Assembly (NCBI RefSeq): GCF_900497695.1
Contig: NZ_UIDD01000008.1
Location: 372,001 to 436,000 of the forward strand
Source of the DNA: Pseudomonas wadenswilerensis
Lineage (GTDB): Bacteria > Pseudomonadota > Gammaproteobacteria > Pseudomonadales > Pseudomonadaceae
DNA length: 64,000 bases
Direction: 5' to 3'
Positions 61,255-64,000 of the stretch are shown here, piece after piece. Made by a program: the position numbers and the translations under genes. Under the pieces are notes generated by a model that worked only from the letters and a program-made list of their open reading frames with translations, was not told where the DNA came from and did not search any database. Position 1 is the stretch's first letter; the number at the start of each line of letters is the position of its first letter.

Positions 61255-61983
61255 ATGAGAATTTTGGTCGTAAACGTCAACACCACGGTGTCGATCACCG
61301 ACGCCATCGCCCGCCAGGCGCGCAGCGTGGCTTCGCCAGGCACCGAGATCGTCGGCCTGACCCCGCGCTTTGGCGCAGAATCGGTGGAGGGTAATTTCGA
61401 GAGTTACCTGGCGGCAGTGGCGGTGATGGAGCGGGTGCTCAGTTATGACCAGCCGTTCGATGCGGTGATCCAGGCCGGGTACGGCGAGCACGGGCGCGAA
61501 GGCTTGCAGGAGTTGCTCAATGTGCCGGTGGTGGACATCACCGAGGCGGCGGCCAGCCTCGCCATGTTGCTGGGCCATCGCTATTCGGTGGTGACCACCC
61601 TGGATCGCACCGTGCCGCTGATCGAAGACCGCCTGAAACTGGCCGGGCTGGACAGCCGTTGCGCTTCGGTGCGTGCCAGTGGCCTGGCGGTGCTGGAGCT
61701 GGAAGAAGACCCGGAGCGGGCCATCGAGTCAGTGGTGCGTGAAGCCGAGGAGGCCGTGCAGTTCGACAAGGCCGAGGTCATTTGCCTGGGCTGTGGCGGC
61801 ATGGTCGGGCTGGAGGAACGGATCCAGGCGCGCACCGGGGTGCCGGTGGTGGACGGGGTGACGGCGGCGGTGGCGTTGGCGGAGTCGTTGGTGCGCTTGA
61901 AGTTGAGTACGTCGAAGGTGCGCACTTATGCGCCGCCGCGGCAGAAGCAGATTCTGGGGTGGCCTCGGGCGTTGTTGGGGTGA
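61255..61983 (+). CDS. Asp/Glu/hydantoin racemase-family protein with one catalytic Cys missing
   Basis: 242 residues from ATG at 61255. The fold is clear (RILVVNVNTTVSITDAI, VPVVDITEAAASLAMLLGHRYSVVTTLDRTVPLI, ICLGCGGMVGLEERI). In hydantoin and allantoin racemases one Cys sits in a CFGD-type motif and one in LGCxGM. Here the first reads QAGYGEHG (G75-Y76, codons GGG TAC), while C180 is kept. A two-base racemase mechanism is therefore doubtful; an isomerase or lyase role is possible. Same operon as the permease, 22 bp away. Confidence 0.82.
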   Translation: MRILVVNVNTTVSITDAIARQARSVASPGTEIVGLTPRFGAESVEGNFESYLAAVAVMERVLSYDQPFDAVIQAGYGEHGREGLQELLNVPVVDITEAAASLAMLLGHRYSVVTTLDRTVPLIEDRLKLAGLDSRCASVRASGLAVLELEEDPERAIESVVREAEEAVQFDKAEVICLGCGGMVGLEERIQARTGVPVVDGVTAAVALAESLVRLKLSTSKVRTYAPPRQKQILGWPRALLG

Positions 61984-62010
61984 ATTGACTTTGCCGTCCG
62001 CGGCGGCCTT

Positions 62011-62082
62011 ATCGCCGGCAAGGCCGGCTCCCACAGAGGCTGGCGTCATGGGGACTCTGTGGGAGCTGGCCTTGCCAGCGAT
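62011..62082. repeat. REP palindromic pair
   Basis: ATCGCCGGCAAGGCCGGCTC and TGTGGGAGCTGGCCTTGCCAG in inverted orientation after the racemase-family gene. Confidence 0.85.
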
Positions 62083-62106
62083 CGACCGCGCAGCGGTCGG
62101 CTTTTT
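62083..62106 (+). terminator. Rho-independent terminator of the permease-racemase operon
   Basis: CGACCGC, loop GCA, GCGGTCG, then GCTTTTT on the plus strand; it directly follows the REP pair and precedes the convergent glycine-zipper gene's stop. Confidence 0.8.
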
Positions 62107-62109
62107 CAT

Positions 62110-62526
62110 TCAGCGGTGTTTGTGCTTACGCTTGTGCTTGTGTTTATGCCCACCGGAATCGTGACGGTTATCGTCGGCGATGTTGTTGCCCAGGGCACCA
62201 CCGGCCGCGCCACCCAGGCCGGCGCCGATGGTCGAGCCGGTACGACCGCCGAGCTGGTTGCCGATCACCGAGCCACCCGCCGACCCCAGGCCGCCGCCAA
62301 TCGCGGCCTCGGTACGGTTGCCCTTGCGCGCACCGACGGCGCTGCCAGCTGCGCCGCCAACACCCGCGCCAATGGCTGCACCAGTGCTGCCGCCGATCTG
62401 CTGACCGACCACGTTACCCAACGCCCCGCCGAGGCCACCGCCAATGGCGGCAGTACCATCCCCGGCAGCCATGGCGCCCTGGGAGAGCAGGATACCCAGC
62501 GTCAATGCAGGTAATGAGATACGCAT
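62110..62526 (-). CDS. Glycine-zipper protein with a Lys/His tail
   Basis: 138 residues from ATG at 62526 (MRISLPALTLGILLSQGAMAAG, a signal peptide). The body is a repeated Gly-zipper (AAIGGGLGGALGNVVGQQIG, AAIGAGVGGAAGSAVGARKG, STIGAGLGGAAGGALGNNIA) as in outer-membrane-associated glycine-zipper proteins. It ends with the basic GGHKHKHKRKHKHR, a possible metal- or LPS-binding tail. It is 48 bp downstream of the lipoprotein gene at 62574 and probably cotranscribed. Confidence 0.8.
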   Translation of the reverse strand: MRISLPALTLGILLSQGAMAAGDGTAAIGGGLGGALGNVVGQQIGGSTGAAIGAGVGGAAGSAVGARKGNRTEAAIGGGLGSAGGSVIGNQLGGRTGSTIGAGLGGAAGGALGNNIADDNRHDSGGHKHKHKRKHKHR

Positions 62527-62573
62527 GTTGTTAGCCTCAAGAAATACGGGGGTTAGGGGAGCAGCAGGGTAAA

Positions 62574-62819
62574 TCAATCGTCATCATCATCGTCGTCACG
62601 GTCGCGACGGCGGTCGTGGTCGTAGTTGCGGTAGCGGTCGTCATCGCGGTAGCGCTTGTACTTGCGATGGTCGTGATCGTCGCGGTCATCCCAGTCGCGG
62701 GAGTAACGATGGTCACGGTCGCCACGGCGGTAATCGTCGCGGTCGTAATCGTGGTAGTAGCAGCCAGAGGCGGCCAGTACGCTGGCGATCACGGCGATTT
62801 GCGTCAGCTGTTTCAGCAC
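62574..62819 (-). CDS. Asp/Arg/Tyr-rich small lipoprotein
   Basis: 81 residues. A lipobox (VIASVLAASGC) places the lipidated residue at about Cys 20. The mature part is almost entirely Asp, Arg, Tyr, His and Lys and ends in seven Asp. It is low-complexity and highly charged, with no fold recognised. The neighbour at 62526 carries a strongly basic tail, so the two might interact; this is a guess. Confidence 0.75.
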   Translation of the reverse strand: MLKQLTQIAVIASVLAASGCYYHDYDRDDYRRGDRDHRYSRDWDDRDDHDHRKYKRYRDDDRYRNYDHDRRRDRDDDDDDD

Positions 62820-62915
62820 TGAGGGTCCTTGATCCGCAGAGCGGTAGGGAAGGTATTAGCTCAGACTGTGTTTCCGGGATTTTGTTTCCGGATGGGCGTT
62901 GTAATTTGCGGCAAC

Positions 62916-62939
62916 AAAAAAGGCCCACCGGAGTGGGCC
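62916..62939 (-). terminator. Minus-strand terminator upstream of the lipoprotein gene
   Basis: On the minus strand: GGCCCAC, loop TCCG, GTGGGCC, then TTTTTT. No gene reads into it from the right on that strand. Confidence 0.8.
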
Positions 62940-63069
62940 AAACGTTCTGAAGGGAGGACGCTCAGGATAAAACCTGGCCGGTTAAGCCGTCGTTAAGGGC
63001 GGGCAGGGTCTATAATTTTTTCGATTTACCCGTCTTGCCTACCACATCCTGCCCCGGGTCGGTGCCGCC

Positions 63070-64000
63070 ATGCCTGCAGAGAATGAGCCGCTTCCTGCGT
63101 CGCAGATCCTCTTCGACGATGCTGATTGCGGTTTATTGCTGACCGCCGAAAACGGTCAGATCGAGCGGGTCAACCTGACCTTCTGCCGCTGGATCGGCTA
63201 TCACCGCGACGAACTGCTGGGCCGCCCCATTCAAAGCCTGATGAGCCTGGATGCGCGCACCTTTCACCAGGCCTACTGGCTGCCGCTGCTGCAAATCCAG
63301 GGCTCGGTGGTCGATGTCAAATTCGACCTGATGCACCATGATGGCTACACCTTGCCGATGATGCTCAGCGCCATCAGTTGCGAGCACGACAGTGGCGTCT
63401 TTCATGAACTGGCGCTGTTCAGGGCCGAAGGCCGCCCGCGCTACGAGCGGGCGCTGCTCAACGCGCGCATGCTTGCCGAACAGCACCTGGCCAAACACCT
63501 GAAAACCCGGCGTGCCCTGGACATCGCCCAGGGCAAGTTGCGCGTCATTCATGCCGCGACCGAGAACCGCGCGTTGTTTGCCGAGCAAATGGTCGGCATC
63601 GTCAGCCACGACCTGCGCAACCCCCTGGCGGCGATCAAGATGGCAGCAGACCTGCTCGGGCGTGGCCTGCTGGATGCCAAGCAGACCCAGGTGCTGGGCC
63701 ATATCACCCATTCGGCGGACCGGGCGCAACGGTTGGTGGCTGATTTGCTCGATTTCACCCTGGTGCAGGTCGGGCGCGGTATCGCCGTGAGCGTGCAGCC
63801 CGTGCGCCTGCACGCGCTGATCGGCCAGTGCCTGGAAGAACTACGCCTGGTGTTTCCCGGCCATCGGCTGATTCATCAGGCGCTGGGTGACGGCGAGTTC
63901 ATCGCCGACAGTGATCGGCTCTACCAGTTGGTCGGCAACCTGGTGGCCAACGCCATGGCCTACGGCGCGCCGGGCAGCGAGGTCAGTGTCAGTTCGAGCT
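63070..64000 (+). CDS. PAS-domain sensor histidine kinase, N-terminal part
   Basis: The frame opens at ATG 63070 (MPAENEPLPASQILFDD) and is still open at the window end, about 310 residues in. A PAS domain covers roughly residues 10-130 (CGLLLTAENGQIERVNLTFCRWIGYHRDELLG). A coiled linker and HisKA helix follow, with the phospho-acceptor His in MVGIVSHDLRNPLAAIKM. The ATPase N-box starts at LYQLVGNLVANAMAYGAPGSEV, just before the cut; the typical Asn-His... box is NLVANAM. No membrane segments are seen, so it is soluble. TATAAT at 63011-63016 is a candidate -10. Confidence 0.88.
   Translation, partial: MPAENEPLPASQILFDDADCGLLLTAENGQIERVNLTFCRWIGYHRDELLGRPIQSLMSLDARTFHQAYWLPLLQIQGSVVDVKFDLMHHDGYTLPMMLSAISCEHDSGVFHELALFRAEGRPRYERALLNARMLAEQHLAKHLKTRRALDIAQGKLRVIHAATENRALFAEQMVGIVSHDLRNPLAAIKMAADLLGRGLLDAKQTQVLGHITHSADRAQRLVADLLDFTLVQVGRGIAVSVQPVRLHALIGQCLEELRLVFPGHRLIHQALGDGEFIADSDRLYQLVGNLVANAMAYGAPGSEVSVSSS

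Overview
The window looks like a Pseudomonas chromosome, probably the P. putida/P. fluorescens lineage. Coding DNA is GC-rich, the intergenic spaces carry palindromic REP elements with the core GTGGGAGCGGGCTTG, and the gene content is typical of that genus (SfnB-type sulfur oxidoreductases, gamma-glutamyl-polyamine genes, many LysR regulators, a formate dehydrogenase operon). Taxon and functions are inferred from reading the sequence; no database search was run.

Layout. 1-3.5 kb: end of an MFS transporter, two small envelope proteins, an FAD monooxygenase and a small helical protein. 3.5-9 kb: a minus-strand formate dehydrogenase operon (fdnG-fdxH-fdnI-fdhE) whose catalytic subunit has Cys where many relatives have selenocysteine. 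9.4-23.3 kb: a plus-strand operon that appears to scavenge organosulfur compounds. It encodes a TonB receptor, an Opp/Dpp-type ABC importer (binding lipoprotein, two permeases, fused double ATPase), two SfnB/DszC-like and one DszA/NtaA-like flavin-dependent oxygenases, an aldo/keto reductase and an MFS exporter. 23.3-26.6 kb: gamma-glutamyl-polyamine synthetase, XRE-cupin regulator and FAD oxidase.

26.6-34.5 kb is an accessory stretch: two phage-type regulators, a PACE efflux protein, a MarR regulator, a membrane protein, a protein with a Gly-Pro hexanucleotide repeat, a DJ-1/PfpI protein, a probable HEPN-LOTUS RNA-binding or RNase protein, a frameshifted flavin amine oxidase with 10-bp tandem repeats upstream, and a partly degraded gene-poor segment. 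34.5-39.6 kb: acetyltransferase, ABC exporter and the two reverse trans-sulfuration enzymes (cystathionine beta-synthase and gamma-lyase). 39.6-47.3 kb is bounded by two 134-bp inverted copies of one REP-type element (about 95% identical). Inside are a class V aminotransferase, an internally deleted GrpB-family gene, a TPR protein, a tandem universal stress protein with an ANR-type box, a serine-recombinase-like protein lacking two catalytic arginines, a fatty acid desaturase, and a beta-lactamase-fold hydrolase with Cys in place of the nucleophilic Ser.

47.4-56.1 kb: a small ABM-like protein, three LysR regulators, a periplasmic ankyrin protein, a membrane diguanylate cyclase, agmatine deiminase translationally coupled to a polyamine-type binding protein, and a secreted HAD acid phosphatase. 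56.2-62 kb: a ureide/pyrimidine-type locus (ureidoglycine aminohydrolase, amidohydrolase, GntR regulator, NCS1 permease and a racemase-family protein missing one of the two usual cysteines). 62-64 kb: a glycine-zipper protein, an Asp/Arg/Tyr-rich lipoprotein, and the start of a PAS histidine kinase that runs off the window.

The strongest leads are the HEPN-LOTUS protein, the inverted-repeat-bounded segment with its catalytically altered proteins, and a dyad shared, with a compensating base change, by the promoters of the PACE gene and of a LysR gene 20 kb away.
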